The position numbers and the translations under genes were made by a program. 64,000 nucleotides of DNA. It comes from Bostrychus sinensis. Its lineage: Eukaryota > Chordata > Actinopteri > Gobiiformes > Eleotridae. Below, piece after piece: positions 50,540 through 61,684 of this stretch (the first letter of the stretch is position 1; every line of letters starts with the position of its first letter). Location of the stretch: assembly GCA_020698575.1 (NCBI GenBank), contig CM036252.1, positions 23,163,706 to 23,227,705 of the forward strand. Direction: 5' to 3'. The notes below the pieces were generated by a model. That model searched no databases. It saw nothing but the letters and a program-made list of their open reading frames with translations, and was not told the DNA's origin.

Positions 50540-51000
50540 GCCATATAATACATTTATTTGAGTAAATAAAGTAGTAGTGGTATAAAGAAGTATTTTTTTA
50601 AGTCCCTGACTGAGTGAAAGTCTATACAGTATTGTATAGTATAGGATTATATTATTGTGTAGCAGTAGTATTAGGAGTAGTAATAGTTTTAGTATTTTAA
50701 ATAAATTTTGTTCTGTACTGTTAATTGTACTTTGTACTTAAGTAAACATTACATTCATACCTCACTTTTACTTTTTCGTTTTACCTCTTCTTCATTCATT
50801 CATTCATTCATTCATCTTCTACTTATTCCTGTTAGGGGTCGCGTTACTGGAGCCTATCCCAGTAACTTTGTGTGTTGGATGGCCCAAGAATCAAACCCAC
50901 AGCAGGAGCACTCTGCCACCGTGTCTCCCTTTTTCTTGAGTAATATTGTTATAAAGTAACAGTACTTTACTAACCTCACTACAGATTGTGAGTACAATTT
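50540..51000 (+). mobile_element. hAT-like AGT-core element, copy with nested LINE-like tail
   Basis: TTATTTGAGTAAATAAAGTA, GTAGTGG, then TTGTACTTTGTACTTAAGTA, then, after the insert, TTGAGTAATATTGTTATAAA, GTAACAGTACTTTACTAACC. The last phrases match 9356-9410. Interrupted at 50785-50935. Confidence 0.6.
50785..50935 (+). mobile_element. LINE-like 3' tail with (TTCA)n, nested
   Basis: (TTCA)6 at about 50791-50814 leads into TTCCTGTTAGGGGTCGCGTT, ACTGGAGCCTATCCCAGTAA, AATCAAACCCACAGCAGGAG and TGCCACCGTGTCTCCC. Same family as 28366-28520, with the middle part deleted. Confidence 0.7.
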
Positions 51001-51004
51001 TGTC

Positions 51005-51480
51005 CAAATAAGGAAAATCTTTCCTTTTAATAATTCAATGCACCTTAAGGTTAATCATCGAGATCAATCATCAAATTGTCAGTAACAAAATTAAGAAAAG
51101 TGCATTTTATTTTTTGGGATTTTTCACTTGCTCCACTTGAGAGTAGAACCTTAGGCAAGTAAACCATTATTTAGCACACTTTGTTTTGTCACAACCAGAC
51201 AAAAGCTGTTCACAGGAAATCCCCTCTATTGCCCTGAACAAAGACATCCATGAATAAGTAATTGTAGGCTCTGTTTATTTTCAAGTGTGATATTTTTTTC
51301 ATTAGGTGTCAACAAGAGTCTGCGAAACCTCGGGTGTTACAACAACATACAGAAGAGGATGTAAATATATTGCAAGCATTTATTAGTACACTGAATATAA
51401 AAAAGTAAGCGTGATATAATTTTGCTATATTTTAGGATGAAGAGGTTATATTTTCACTGGCATTTGTGTTTTAGCAGATT
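51005..51480. other. AT-rich intergenic DNA
   Basis: Nothing recognised. Confidence 0.5.
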
Positions 51481-51484
51481 CTTT

Positions 51485-51625
51485 ACCACTCTGCCGTATA
51501 CAGACTTTGTGGCTTGATAGTTATAGCATTTACTCATGGACTAGAAGATCTCTAGTGTAACTCCAAGTCTGGACAAAGTAATTTTACCATTGCGACTACC
51601 TTCATAGCATCTAGTACTATTCTAT
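51485..51625 (+). repeat. Family A, tRNA-like half
   Basis: GACTTTGTGGCTTGATAGTT, ATAGCATTTACTCATGGACT, AGAAGATCTCTAGTGTAACT, CCAAGTCTGGACA, TTTACCATTGCGACTACC. Diverged but in order. Confidence 0.7.
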
Positions 51626-51629
51626 GAAG

Positions 51630-52070
51630 TGTAGGGCAAAACAGTTGGAGAAGTAGTGCAGCTCACCATCACTATACTGTATTACCTTATGTGAACCTAA
51701 GTCTATCCAGGCAGGTCTTCATTCCTCCTGACACTCAACTTAATGAGCTTAGAGATGGTGGTTTTTCACTGCTGTGTGGGTGGGATTATAGTTTGAAGTT
51801 AATAATCTGTGTCTTCTCTTTCATAACCATTACATAAGGAACATAACATAGAAACTAACAAAGTTTTTACATGGTGCATTATTTCTGCTGCTTGGTGGAG
51901 TTGTTAGAGGCCGTCAAATCAAACTAGGTGTCAAGAATTTTTAATTATGAAAGACTTTTTGTGCTCACACCTACATACTTTTGCATCCTTCTTCATGGCT
52001 CTTGACAAAAGTTCAAACTTCTGATATAAAACTAAAGTGTAATTTAAGTTATTTTCCTTCACCAACTTTG
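51630..52070. other. Intergenic DNA, nothing recognised
   Basis: No gene or repeat recognised. Confidence 0.5.
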
Positions 52071-52074
52071 AACA

Positions 52075-52517
52075 TAGACCGATCACGCAAAAGATTATGA
52101 CCACCTGCCTGTTTTTGATGGTCATAGTGTTATGTGTTATGACCTCCTGGCTAATATGCCGTATAATCATAATCAGCCCATCAATTCAAACACACTGGCC
52201 AGCCTCTGCTCCCCTTGGTGCATCACCTGTCACCACTGTACCTTCCATGGACCACTTTTGAGAGATACTGACCTCTGCAGAGTTTTGGAGATTCTCTGAC
52301 CCAGTGTTGTCTAGCCATCACAATTTGGCCCTTGTCAAACTCGCTCAAAACCTTACAATTTCCCATTTCCCCTAGTTCTAACACATCAACTTTGACTGCA
52401 AAATGTTTACAATATATATGCAGTATACATCCCACCCACCAGGTGCCACAGTGAAGAAATAATCTGTGTTATTCACTTTACCTGTCAGTGGTCAGAATAT
52501 TATGCCTGATCAGTGTG
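52075..52517 (-). mobile_element. MITE of the ATCAGGCATAACATTATGACC family, longest copy
   Basis: The left end TAGACCGATCACGCAAAAGA, TTATGACCACCTGCC and the right end CAGTGGTCAGAATATTATGC, CTGATCAGTGTG are inverted repeats. The interior includes GATTCTCTGACCCAGTGTTG, TCTAGCCATCACAATTTGGC, shared with 48900-48940. About 440 bp, no intact frame. TA appears at the left edge, so a TA-target element is possible. Strand is arbitrary. Confidence 0.75.
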
Positions 52518-52539
52518 GCCTTGTAATTCAATCCTAAAA

Positions 52540-52900
52540 TTACTCAGAAAAGGGTCGAATCAATATCTTTCCTTCAAGCCATGTCTTTCTCGAGCATGTC
52601 TTACTACAGCATGGCGAATATTTCTGTGTAAAAATGATTCAAATTTCCCAGAGGGCATAGTGTGGCGTCTAAGCCTCCACTCAGTCGATTAGCAGAGTAT
52701 GGCGACCAGTGGACAGTGTCATAGCAGCCGGTCCATGCTGTGCGAAATATGCCCCTGGATCGTTAGCTCTGGTACAATGACCAGGCCGGAGTTTGCCTTG
52801 GGCTCACTCTATGATGATGCAAGGAAGTTGGAGAAAAGCCTTGTATTGAGTGGAAAGGTTTCTCTAAAGACGGCTATGTAAAATTGAGGCCGCTCATGTC
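52540..52900. promoter_or_regulatory. Candidate regulatory block
   Basis: GGCATAGTGTGGCGTCTAAG, AGTCGATTAGCAGAGTATGG, CAGCCGGTCCATGCTGTGCG, AATGACCAGGCCGGAGTTTG. Complex unique sequence. The 60-codon frame at 52699-52881 has no known domain. Confidence 0.3.
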
Positions 52901-53083
52901 ATTTTCAGTTGTGATTGCAGGAAGAAATGGAAGATTTTTACAGATAAACTATAGAACTAGGGATTTATGTAATGCTTGAACTTATGAACTTTAATTTCAT
53001 GTATACTGTCAATATGTTTGCATGCAGAGGATACTCACAGCATACCAAGAAAGAAATTATTCATTTATTATTCATTTTCAATA

Positions 53084-53517
53084 CCATATTTTCTGGACTA
53101 GTCACACTTTTTTTTTTTCATAGTTTCGCTTGTGTGCGGTTTATATATAAAATTGAACATGAATCCAGGATGTCCATAGCTGCGAAAGGGCGCTCTAGGC
53201 TTGTGACAACTACTGTCAGAAGTGATCTAGAATAAGATGGAGAGCCCAGGGAACTTCCTTACCTGTAACTGGCTCGTTATGTTAATTTAGCCTGTTCAGC
53301 CTCCCAGGTATGTTCTGTGTGCTGTTGTGTGTGTGTAGAAAAACTTGCCTTTCCAGATTAAATGTCTGTTTTTGGTCTTGGATTTTGTGAAATTATTTTT
53401 TAAATAAATGTGACTTATAGTCCAATGCAACTTACAAATGTTTTTTTCCTCTTCATGACTCATTTTTTGACCAATGTGACTTATACTCCGAAGTGACTTA
53501 TAGTTCAGAAAATACAG
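53084..53517. mobile_element. TA-flanked MITE with TATTTTCTGGACTA ends
   Basis: TA at 53082-53083 and 53518-53519. The left end CCATATTTTCTGGACTAGTC and the reverse complement of the right end, CTGTATTTTCTGAACTATAA, GTCAC match well. Internal GTGACTTATAGTCC phrases repeat the terminal motif. This is a diverged copy of a very widespread vertebrate DNA element; I do not assign the superfamily. Confidence 0.75.
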
Positions 53518-53559
53518 TACGCTATCTGGATTCAGCAGTGTTTTTTTGTTGTTGTTTTT

Positions 53560-53755
53560 TTTCTGTACCATTGCAAGATAGGGTTAAAAAACAAACTCCA
53601 GCCATAAGAGGTCACTGAAGGGAAACAATATTAGTTTTAGTAGATTCTTCACTAATCTGGGCTTTGTAGTTCAATGGATAAAGCATTTACCTCTGAACTA
53701 GAAGAACCTCAGTTAAAGTGTAGGTCTGGGCACTATATGTTTAGTGCCTGTAACA
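53560..53755 (+). repeat. Family A copy, nearly complete 3' half
   Basis: ACCATTGCAAGATAGGGT, AACTCCAGCCATAAGAGGTC, ACTGAAGGG, GGCTTTGTAGTTCAATGGAT, AAAGCATTTACCTCTGAACT, AGAAGAACCTCAG, GTAGGTCTGGGCACTATATG. A good reference copy. Confidence 0.8.
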
Positions 53756-53759
53756 TTAA

Positions 53760-54525
53760 AATGTCTTTAGTGGTAATTGCTAATATACTTGGCTAATTGA
53801 CACAGTAGTCCTATTTTGTTTATGTTAACACGTTGACTTAAAAAAAATGACACTAACACACAAAAATGCATTCTTTACTAAATGTATCGGAAGCTATGGC
53901 AGTCGAGCTTTCTTTTCAACAACTACATGTTTACGACACAAGAGACCAAAACAACCCCCAAAAAACCCCAAAAAACAAAACAAGCTGTCAGAGTGGTAGC
54001 CTAAAAATGTGCGGGTATAGCTCTAAAAAAGTTCTGAGTAAGCCATTTGTATGCAGTTTACATACAGTAAACATATTGACTATTCGTATTATGTATTATT
54101 CAAATTATTCTGCTCTACTTATGTTTTTTGATTGTGGAAAAGCCTGTGGGAACTGCACGTTACTGTTTTCTTATGCATTAAACATATTAACAGCTTGTCA
54201 TCACTTGCATGCTAAACACTTTTCTGAACTGCATTCCGTGCAAGACAATACATTTTCTGGCAAAAGCTATCCTATATCCACTTTCATGACATCTGAATCA
54301 ATTTATTGACCTTACCCTTGGACAGTGCTGAATATTCAGGGTATTCAAATAGTTGCGGGCGTAACATACACATTAATGTAAATCAAAATCTTAAGAAAGA
54401 ACTCCATGAAATGCAAATCCTGTCGATGACCTTGCCCAGTGGGGAAATAAGAGAGAGGCTAGGCATACTCTTGTCAACAGAAGTGATAAAAAAAAAAAAA
54501 AAGGACCAGAATTCCTATCGGAGGC
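53760..54525. other. Intergenic DNA, nothing recognised
   Basis: The 147-codon frame at 53866-54309 is the joint longest in the window but has AT-rich codon use and no domain. An A/C-rich run lies at 53953-53982. Confidence 0.45.
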
Positions 54526-54539
54526 AGTGGAAACATCTT

Positions 54540-54645
54540 TATTTCTTCTCTCTCTTATCCACAACTCTACGAAGTCTCATATCGTTTGAACATAAGAGAT
54601 TGTGAGCTTTTTGATATAAACTTTTTTTTTTAATGCAACTTGATT
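54540..54645 (+). repeat. Local direct repeat, copy 1
   Basis: ATTTCTTCTCTCTCTTATCC, ACAACTCTACGAAGTCTCAT, GATTGTGAGCTTTTTGATAT, TTTTTTAATGCAACTTGATT recurs at 55276-55370 about 735 bp downstream, at roughly 80% identity by eye. Confidence 0.75.
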
Positions 54646-54649
54646 TTCA

Positions 54650-55265
54650 AACATGTAGGGTAGACAAAAAACGAAAACTTTCAAAACAAGATAGGTATCA
54701 GCTGCACAATATTAGAATAATATGCCATCACTATGTTTAATATTGCCATAACAAATATATAAAACAATATTTATCTATTCACTATTTAGTGCCATCCCAG
54801 ATACAGTCACATTGATCTGTCACCTATACTGTTTACAATCCCACCATTCACCAATGACATTATATATATATATAGCTACTTATCTGCTTTTATTTTATGT
54901 ATAAATGTAAAACTCAACCAAATTGCCTCTCAAAATACAAAAATAACATAAAATGACATAAAATTTAAAATGTGTAATGCTTTATTAACAGTCATAGTTC
55001 AGTTCAATTTTAATATTTATTTATTTATTGATACAAAACTCTGGACTTCCATGGCTAAATTCAAATTTACTAAAGATAAAACCAGGTCTAAATTTAGGAC
55101 TGAATTAGAACTAAACTATCATTTATTTATGTATTTTTGGTAATACTTTCTTTTGACAGTATAAATTCTGTAAAATAGAAAACTGCAAGGTTATTGTGAT
55201 ACGTTTAGTTCCTTATGATACGACTGCCTAAATCAAAATACTGATAAATCTATGAGAAATTGTGC
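54650..55265. other. AT-rich DNA between the direct repeats
   Basis: AGCTGCACAATATTAGAA near 54701 resembles the GTGCACAATGTATC end of the MITE at 44517, so a decayed hAT-like end may be present. (TA)n at about 54862-54878. Nothing coding. Confidence 0.4.
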
Positions 55266-55275
55266 AGAATTTCTA

Positions 55276-55372
55276 TTGAATTTCTTATCTCATCCTCAAC
55301 TCTACCAAGTCTCAAACAGTTGGAGCATGGAGATTGTGAACTTTTGGATATTTTTAATGCAATTTGATTATC
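55276..55372 (+). repeat. Local direct repeat, copy 2
   Basis: AATTTCTTATCTCATCC, TCAACTCTACCAAGTCTCAA, GATTGTGAACTTTTGGATAT, TTTTAATGCAATTTGATTAT. Pair of 54540-54645. Confidence 0.75.
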
Positions 55373-55384
55373 TCCCAGTCAAGC

Positions 55385-55690
55385 AGGTATTATGTGCACA
55401 GTGGAGCGGCGTTCTCTAAAAGGTGGCCGTTGTCAGTGTTGGCCGCTGACTGTGAATAATGGATGAGGGTGTGAAGGAAAGGTGATGTGGGAGTGGGGTT
55501 GTTCATGCGTGGCGTGCTCCGTCACGCGGGGAATGCTTTGGGATTTTTACAACCTCGCCCACATGCACATACAGTACTACTGATGTACGTCTCTTCATTT
55601 TCTCAGACCACAAATGTCTACATGCAGAGGTTGTTCCAACATCTTTGTGTGTCATTTAATTTTCAAATTCAACGTGCTAATTAGTAGAGG
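55385..55690. promoter_or_regulatory. Possible regulatory block
   Basis: GTGGAGCGGCGTTCTCTAAA, AGGTGGCCGTTGTCAGTGTT, GGCCGCTGACTGTGAATAAT, GCGTGGCGTGCTCCGTCACG. CpG-rich relative to surroundings. Confidence 0.3.
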
Positions 55691-55694
55691 TGTC

Positions 55695-55935
55695 ACGAAA
55701 AGAAAAGAAAAACTGCTCAAAAGTACCCACATGATTTTCATCCTTGTCTACTGGTCTTACTTCATGTGATTTTACAAGTTTAAAGCCCTTTAATTTTTTT
55801 AAGTGCCTTTATTGTGAGCAATTGGCTGTTTGTGCAGGTGTATTATTCTATAACTATAGGCACAAAACAACTAATATAGTTTGTGTGTTTGACTGACAGC
55901 AAAATAACTAAACTAGTAATAGTCCTATTTGGATG
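55695..55935. other. AT-rich intergenic DNA
   Basis: Nothing recognised. Confidence 0.5.
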
Positions 55936-55944
55936 ATCAGGTTC

Positions 55945-56215
55945 ATAAATCGCCAAGGTGCACATTTTTGGTGTGGACCAGGAACACTGCCTAGATCCAG
56001 GAGTGTTTTAAAGCATTCTGTACCTTTGCGTTGCAAGATAGGGTCGCTTTGTATGTTCAACAAGGAAAATCTACATGTTAGACCAGTATAGTTTTGTCAC
56101 ATTACATTACGCCATTATAAACCAGTCAGTAGTGCTACATGGGGTATAGGGTTCCATTCCCAGCCGGCATAAAGATACTAACTCCAGCCACAAGTAGTCA
56201 GTAAAGAAACAAACA
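55945..56215 (+). repeat. Family A copy, 5' half with internal foreign DNA
   Basis: TTTTTGGTGTGGACCAGGAA, CACTGCCTAGATCCAGGAGT, GTTTTAAAGCATTCTGTACC, TTTGCGTTGCAAGATAGGGT, then about 110 bp without match, then ATACTAACTCCAGCCACAAG, TAGTCAGTAAAGAAAC. Shows the full 5' order of the family. Confidence 0.75.
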
Positions 56216-56219
56216 CCTA

Positions 56220-56875
56220 CAAATAATTATGTCGCAGTACATACAATTTATAAAATATGATAATATGTGAGATGCATTTGGGTCAAAGACATTAATATGT
56301 TCATAAGATTAAAAAGTTACTTGAATAAATAAAGGTTAAATAATAAAAGGATATTTGTACCTAGTAGCTGACGATGATTAGAGTGAGTTCTCTTTCAATA
56401 GTTGGATCTTCAACTCCATTCTCGTGTTTGTGTTCACAGCAAAGTAAGGTCTGAAGTAGCTCATAAACATGCTTAATGTGCTCTGAACAGTTGTGCCTTG
56501 AGAAACCTTCACCTGTGTGACTATAAATAGCTTACAAAACACTTAAACAAAGGTTGTAATTGTTAAAAAAGCTTAATTAGGACAGTGAGGACAACACAAT
56601 TTGTAATATAAACATAATGAACACCAGGAACTAAACCTTTAACAAATGACGTTGCAATGACTCAACTGTCCAACAGCCCAAACGTATGGGTTTCTTTTGA
56701 ATGCACTGTAAAATGAATTATTTACACATTCAGTGCCACTAAATGCAAAGCTGAAACATTGAACCTTGAACAAGAGTCACTGCTTTTTACTTCATTCTCA
56801 AAATGAAAAATACAACACATTTACACTCATGTCTTTAGGCACCTTCACATGTATAGATACTGTATGTACAGTATA
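56220..56875. other. AT-rich intergenic DNA
   Basis: Nothing recognised. Confidence 0.5.
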
Positions 56876-56879
56876 AAGC

Positions 56880-57540
56880 GACAAACACAGTAATTCATTT
56901 TTCTTTCTCACGGGAGATGGAGAACCCACTCGTGTGCCACTTCCCACTCTTCTCACTGCAACAGGTTAAGGCAGGAATATTACCGGAAATTAAAAATCAC
57001 TCTCAACGTATACATGCACAAAAGTCCCTCAAGTGGGTAAATAAATAAGGGAGCGATGCGGAGGAGTAAAAAATAAGAGCAACACAGTGGCTTGATGAAT
57101 TGCTGCAAGGAGGAAGGAGAAATAGATGGAGATGAATAAAAACACTTTGAGTACAAGGCAGTTAGGTATAGATGGGTAAAACTATTACAACATCTTACAG
57201 ATTCATTAATTCAAACACTACTTTGAGTTATGTTTAAATACTGCGGGTGCCATAAAAAAACATGCATTCTGAGGAATCATTTTCAACTCTCTCACAACAG
57301 GCGGACTCGTGGAAAATTACAGGTCTCGAGCTCTGCATCACACAAATGACTGGTATTATGGTGATGGCAGGGAATAAACAGGGATGTGGGTGTACAAATT
57401 GGCAGTGGGACGGATTGAGAGGAAACGCAGAGGGGCTGACCTGCTTTACACCTGACTGACAAGAAGACACGTCGGATTGGCACGCACCAGGAGACGAGCA
57501 TTCACTTCTCAAGGCCAGTAAAATGTAAAAAGCTTCTTTT
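56880..57540. promoter_or_regulatory. Possible regulatory region
   Basis: Unique sequence of higher complexity: GGGAGATGGAGAACCCACTC, AGCGATGCGGAGGAGTAAAA, CAGGCGGACTCGTGGAAAAT, AAGACACGTCGGATTGGCAC. Overlapping frames on both strands (57234-57575) have no domain. Confidence 0.25.
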
Positions 57541-57549
57541 TTTTGTTCA

Positions 57550-57830
57550 ACCGTCCAGGGAGAAAAGGTGAGCATGTCGTTGTACCACAGCCATCCCCCG
57601 CGTCTTTTTTAAATGTTTTGCCCGAGCCGCAGCTGGCGCACAAAGCCGACAATGCGCTTTTCATCGGCGCCATTCACCTCCGCACAAGCCGCCGTAATTG
57701 TTTCTCGCTTTGATTCCCTGTTTTGATTGAGCGTTCACCGGCAGAGTGCCAAAGCAAAGCCAACAAAGAAAAACCGCCAGGCCCCTGTTATCACCATAGC
57801 TGAATGGCAGTGCGCTTGGTAAATATTTCA
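57550..57830. promoter_or_regulatory. Candidate conserved regulatory element, CpG-rich
   Basis: CCGAGCCGCAGCTGGCGCAC, AAAGCCGACAATGCGCTTTT, CATCGGCGCCATTCACCTCC, GCACAAGCCGCCGTAATTGT. The most CpG-rich block of the window, with no frame longer than its shadows and no repeat phrases. Confidence 0.4.
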
Positions 57831-57834
57831 GTCA

Positions 57835-58935
57835 GACCAAGAGAAAAAGGGGATGGACTTCCTGTTGTCAACTGAAAGCAAACAGGCAGCCTCTTGTCAG
57901 CGGTCCAGTTATTTTGGTGAAAAAGTGTGCAGCTGTCTGACCATCTGTACGGGCTGTTGTGTAAGAGCCACATAAGTGATGTAAGAGCAGCAACATAAAG
58001 CTCAACACTACCTTTTTTAGTCATGGTCAAAAACAGTCCCCCTCCTACAACAACAACATACCTTTCAGGCTCATAGTTTAATAAAACATCTGGACCAATT
58101 TGCCTCCTCCAAATACTAATACAGTATATCACCTCAACCCTAACTTTAGAGCTTGCATTAAAATTCAAGTTCATGCTTAAACCATTGAGAATTAGCAATT
58201 AATTCTGCTTTAAAAAGTGTTGCTAATATGTATCCCTGGTTTACTTCCCTTCTTTTTTTCTATTTCAATATTTTCTTTGCTGTTTCTCTGTGTAAATATC
58301 TATTCCGCACTTCTCTCACTTTTTCTGGCAGCCATCAACCAATGGGAACACTCTTTATTGGAGTCTGCCATCGCACAGGGTTGCTGACAGTTTTAATCTC
58401 AAACAGAACCTGTCAAACACAACAAAACCAGCCTAAATCACAACCACTCTATGGTTAAAAGTTATATGTAAAAAAAAAAAAAACACAAAACTTAACATCA
58501 GCACCAAACAAGTGACACAAACAGGTTCCCCCCAAAGAGTGCAATCAGACGACCAAAGCCTTCCTGCTCAGGGCGTCATAGAAACCACAAAAAATTGTAT
58601 GAAATACCAACATGAAATGTGAGCAACCAAACACTCAAAACAAAAGAACTGATGATATGAATGGGAGGACACTGTAGTTTATTAAAATGTGTACTTCTAC
58701 CTTGTTTGCCATAAACTATTTTGTTGGTATTTTCACCAGAATATTTTATAAAAAAAACACCAAATGTTGTGAAAAGCAGCCCAAATTTCATAAACCAGCA
58801 CAATGCTATTCTTTCCAGCCCAAGGTGTTCAAAATAAGTCACCACCATAGGGCGTCAGTCTACAATAAAGGAGAGGACAGGTCTAAAAGACAGGCATGGT
58901 GTCATCAAAGCACTCATCTAGTAATACATTATTGG
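57835..58935. other. Intergenic DNA, nothing recognised
   Basis: The 135-codon minus frame at 57791-58198 has no domain I recognise. An A-run lies at 58471-58483. Confidence 0.45.
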
Positions 58936-58940
58936 AGTTA

Positions 58941-58977
58941 TAACAATAATATTAATAGTAATAATAATAATAATATG
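58941..58977. repeat. (AAT)n microsatellite, interrupted
   Basis: About eleven AAT/ATA units with two interruptions. Confidence 0.8.
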
Positions 58978-58984
58978 TAAAATG

Positions 58985-59475
58985 TAAAATGTATTTTTAA
59001 CAGTGTGGTAGAGATGGGGAAGGGATATTTCCAGCTGCTCCACGTGTTCTGCTGCAATTAACCTGGTTAGATTTTTATCAAAATAACTTTAAAATGAATA
59101 TTATTCAGGCTATTCAATTGTGCCATTTTTTTCTTAAGAGTGAGTGAGATTGGGAAAGTTATGGGGGCCTTTTGATCTTTGTTTTGGAAGGAGAAATCCA
59201 AAATCAGAACATTTCCTGTTTCCCAATTAGAAAACAAAAACAGAAACGAGCCATTATCCATTTACTATTTTAACCAAAACTCCAAAAACAAATGAACAAA
59301 TGAAAAACTTGAGTGCTGTATTTTTCTTTTTTTCCAAGATTTTTTTTACCTGGAAGTGTGCTTCAGGAAAACACTGGCTGCGCTCACTGGGTTTTTTTTT
59401 CATTTACCAAGATCCTTTGCAGCTGAACCATTTCAGAGTGATCCTTGTCATCACTGCGTCACCAAGTGCTGTTCT
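58985..59475. other. AT-rich intergenic DNA
   Basis: Nothing recognised. Confidence 0.5.
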
Positions 59476-59479
59476 AAAC

Positions 59480-59650
59480 GGTTAAATATCCCACGCCTTC
59501 CGGAGCTCATGTCCTCCGTTTGGCTAATTCACAAAGAATGCACCTGTGGCTCCATCCCGGCCTCCCCTTGCTGCAAATTCATTTTGATGTACATGTTAGG
59601 AATAAATTCTGCTAATGATACGTAATGATTTGGCTTAGTATGAGATATGA
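59480..59650. promoter_or_regulatory. Candidate regulatory block
   Basis: CACGCCTTCCGGAGCTCATG, CCGTTTGGCTAATTCACAAA, TTCTGCTAATGATACGTAAT, GATTTGG. Clustered TAAT cores in unique sequence. Confidence 0.35.
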
Positions 59651-59670
59651 CAAAGCATGCTTAAGAGATC

Positions 59671-59692
59671 TTTTTTTTTTTTTTTTTTTTTA
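59671..59692. repeat. Poly-T run (22 bp)
   Basis: Uninterrupted T-run preceded by AAGAGATC. No recognisable SINE body on either strand. Confidence 0.8.
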
Positions 59693-59789
59693 AATCAGAC
59701 CAAAATGTAGAGACATGAAAACACACGTTCGCATTCTGCTATTTCTCTCCACTTGTAAAGAAGTTTATTTTTACTATAGATCCATGTTC

Positions 59790-60420
59790 TTAACACGCAA
59801 GATTGGCAAGATCTCACCGTTCTTAAGGGCAGTGCACCGGCGAAGAGACCTCACAGCTGCAGACAGGTGAGGGGAGTGCGCTAACTGACGTTTATTAGCA
59901 CAATCCATAGTTGTTTGATTGACAGTGTATGTGCTGCCTGCTGTAGCTAAATACGTGTGTTAACCTTCCCTGCTTTGGCCTCTTAACCCGAGGGTACATG
60001 GGAGATCCAGGACAGAAGGCATTCGTCTTCCGGGATAACTCTCTTGCTTCCTTCATTCTTTGTGTATTGCACTGCACTTTAACCTGGCTCTACATTTTGA
60101 GTCTGTAGTAGCTAGCCCCTCTCGCCTGCCTCTTTCAACTCAGGTAAACTTCACTCCATGGGCTCATTCTTAACAGTGCGCATTAGCCACGTGCTTTTCA
60201 CATGTGCTATTCACACAAGCACTCACTCTCCTGTAACTGGAAAGGCAAGCTGACTGCGTATGAATGCATTAACGGCCCGACCTGGTCCCAAACCTTTACG
60301 TGCAATTATGGGCCTGGCTTGACTTTGTTTGGTTCTTAACCTGGAGTCACGACTCTAACATTCGTGGCAGACCAGACCAGACACCCCCATCATATGTGTT
60401 CCTTCTTCCTCTGATGTGCG
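59790..60420. promoter_or_regulatory. Possible regulatory region
   Basis: Complex sequence: AGTGCACCGGCGAAGAGACC, TTAACCCGAGGGTACATGGG, GCATTAACGGCCCGACCTGG, CATTAGCCACGTGCTTTTCA (E-box CACGTG). No repeat phrases. Confidence 0.3.
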
Positions 60421-60524
60421 GCCAAAGTCTGTGGTGCTGAAAAGCAAATACAGGAAAAAAAAAAAAAAAGATGCCTTTCTGTGCCACTGTCTGGTCCACC
60501 TCCTGCACTACGACCCAGATGATC

Positions 60525-60640
60525 CGGCCCAAGGGGTCACAAGCCAATGTACTCTTTGTGCTGTCCCAAGCCCAAGCGTTGTTATTATTATGCAAATCAC
60601 TGCACCCAGGGATGCCGATGAATGTCTATGGGGACCTCTC
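60525..60640 (+). repeat. Family B copy
   Basis: AAGGGGTCACAAGCCAATGT, ACTCTTTGTGCTGTCCCAAG, CCCAAGCG, then TTATGCAAATCACTGCACCC. The middle GAGAGTTGTGTCAGG part is deleted. Confidence 0.75.
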
Positions 60641-60879
60641 AAAAGAGAAAAATAAAGGGAAGAAGTACAGTACATATGAATATATTGCTTTCTTCTTTTT
60701 GGCTATATAGATCTAACACATCCACGTACCAGTGTACCACCTTAACACACAAACCCACCACTCTCTTTGGAACTATTTTACAAACTTTAAAAAAAACAGT
60801 GCAGCATTGTGGGAATTGAAAGAAAATTTAGAACTGCATAGTTGTTGAACGTATTGTCAGCAGTGTATTAAAATCACAA

Positions 60880-61165
60880 GCCGATGAGACAGAAGGCAGT
60901 GCAGTGGAGAGATGATGAGCTGACAGACGGCTACAGTACACCGAAGTATATGGTGTGTCCTTGAAACACGTGTCGGAGCGAAACGCAATAATTGTCTCTA
61001 GTGGAACATAGAAAGCGCATCTCGGCAAGGGAATTGACAACAATGATTTATTTGCATGTCTCCCAGTCCTTTACCCAACATGACTCCTCTCCACGTCGCC
61101 TCGTCTCTGTCACATCTGTCACACAACGAGATGCACACACGACTTCAACCCCATAGCAATCTCTC
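60880..61165. promoter_or_regulatory. Candidate regulatory block
   Basis: TTGAAACACGTGTCGGAGCG (E-box CACGTG), AAACGCAATAATTGTCTCTA, CATGACTCCTCTCCACGTCG. Unique complex sequence. Confidence 0.3.
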
Positions 61166-61169
61166 ATGT

Positions 61170-61510
61170 CGTAACACCACTGTTGGAAATGATGAAGTGC
61201 CAGTTTTAATGCACAGAGCGGTGTAAGACAGCAAACAGGACAACAAAGTCAGTGGATGAATGAATGCTTCGTTGGATGTCATTCTCAGTGCTACAGCATA
61301 TGCAAGTAATGATGCATAGATATGTTCTTTTTTTTCACAGAGTACACAGGTGAAATGATCCCCGTTCATTAATGCAGCTGATATCTTGAAGCCATCACTC
61401 AAATTGTGAATTAACAGATGACATGCACATCTTGTTATAAAGATGTCCTACCCTCAAGTCTGTTAGGTAAAAATTATTTCTTTGAATTTGTAAAATTGGT
61501 CTAACCCAAA
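61170..61510. other. Intergenic DNA, nothing recognised
   Basis: An 85-codon minus frame (61145-61402) has no domain. Confidence 0.45.
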
Positions 61511-61513
61511 TAA

Positions 61514-61640
61514 TCCAGTCATATGGGGTCACAATTAAATTTATACTTTTGCCAGTCCAAAGCCCAGATAAATGGGAAGGATGTCCAACACAAAATCCAT
61601 GCCAATTCAATATTCAAATCACTGCACTCAAGGAAACAGG
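61514..61640 (+). repeat. Family B copy
   Basis: CAGTCATATGGGGTCACAAT, TACTTTTGCCAGTCCAAAGC, CCAGATAAATGGGAAGGATG, TCCAACACAAAATCCATGCC, AATATTCAAATCACTGCACT. Complete in outline. Confidence 0.75.
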
Positions 61641-61684
61641 TGATTTACAGAGGCAAACCTGGAGAGAAAGCTGAAAGGAATGAA

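Noticed and set aside
53866..54309. 147-codon plus-strand frame
   Set aside because: No domain, AT-driven codon use, no splice or promoter context; the length is not exceptional for AT-rich DNA of this size.
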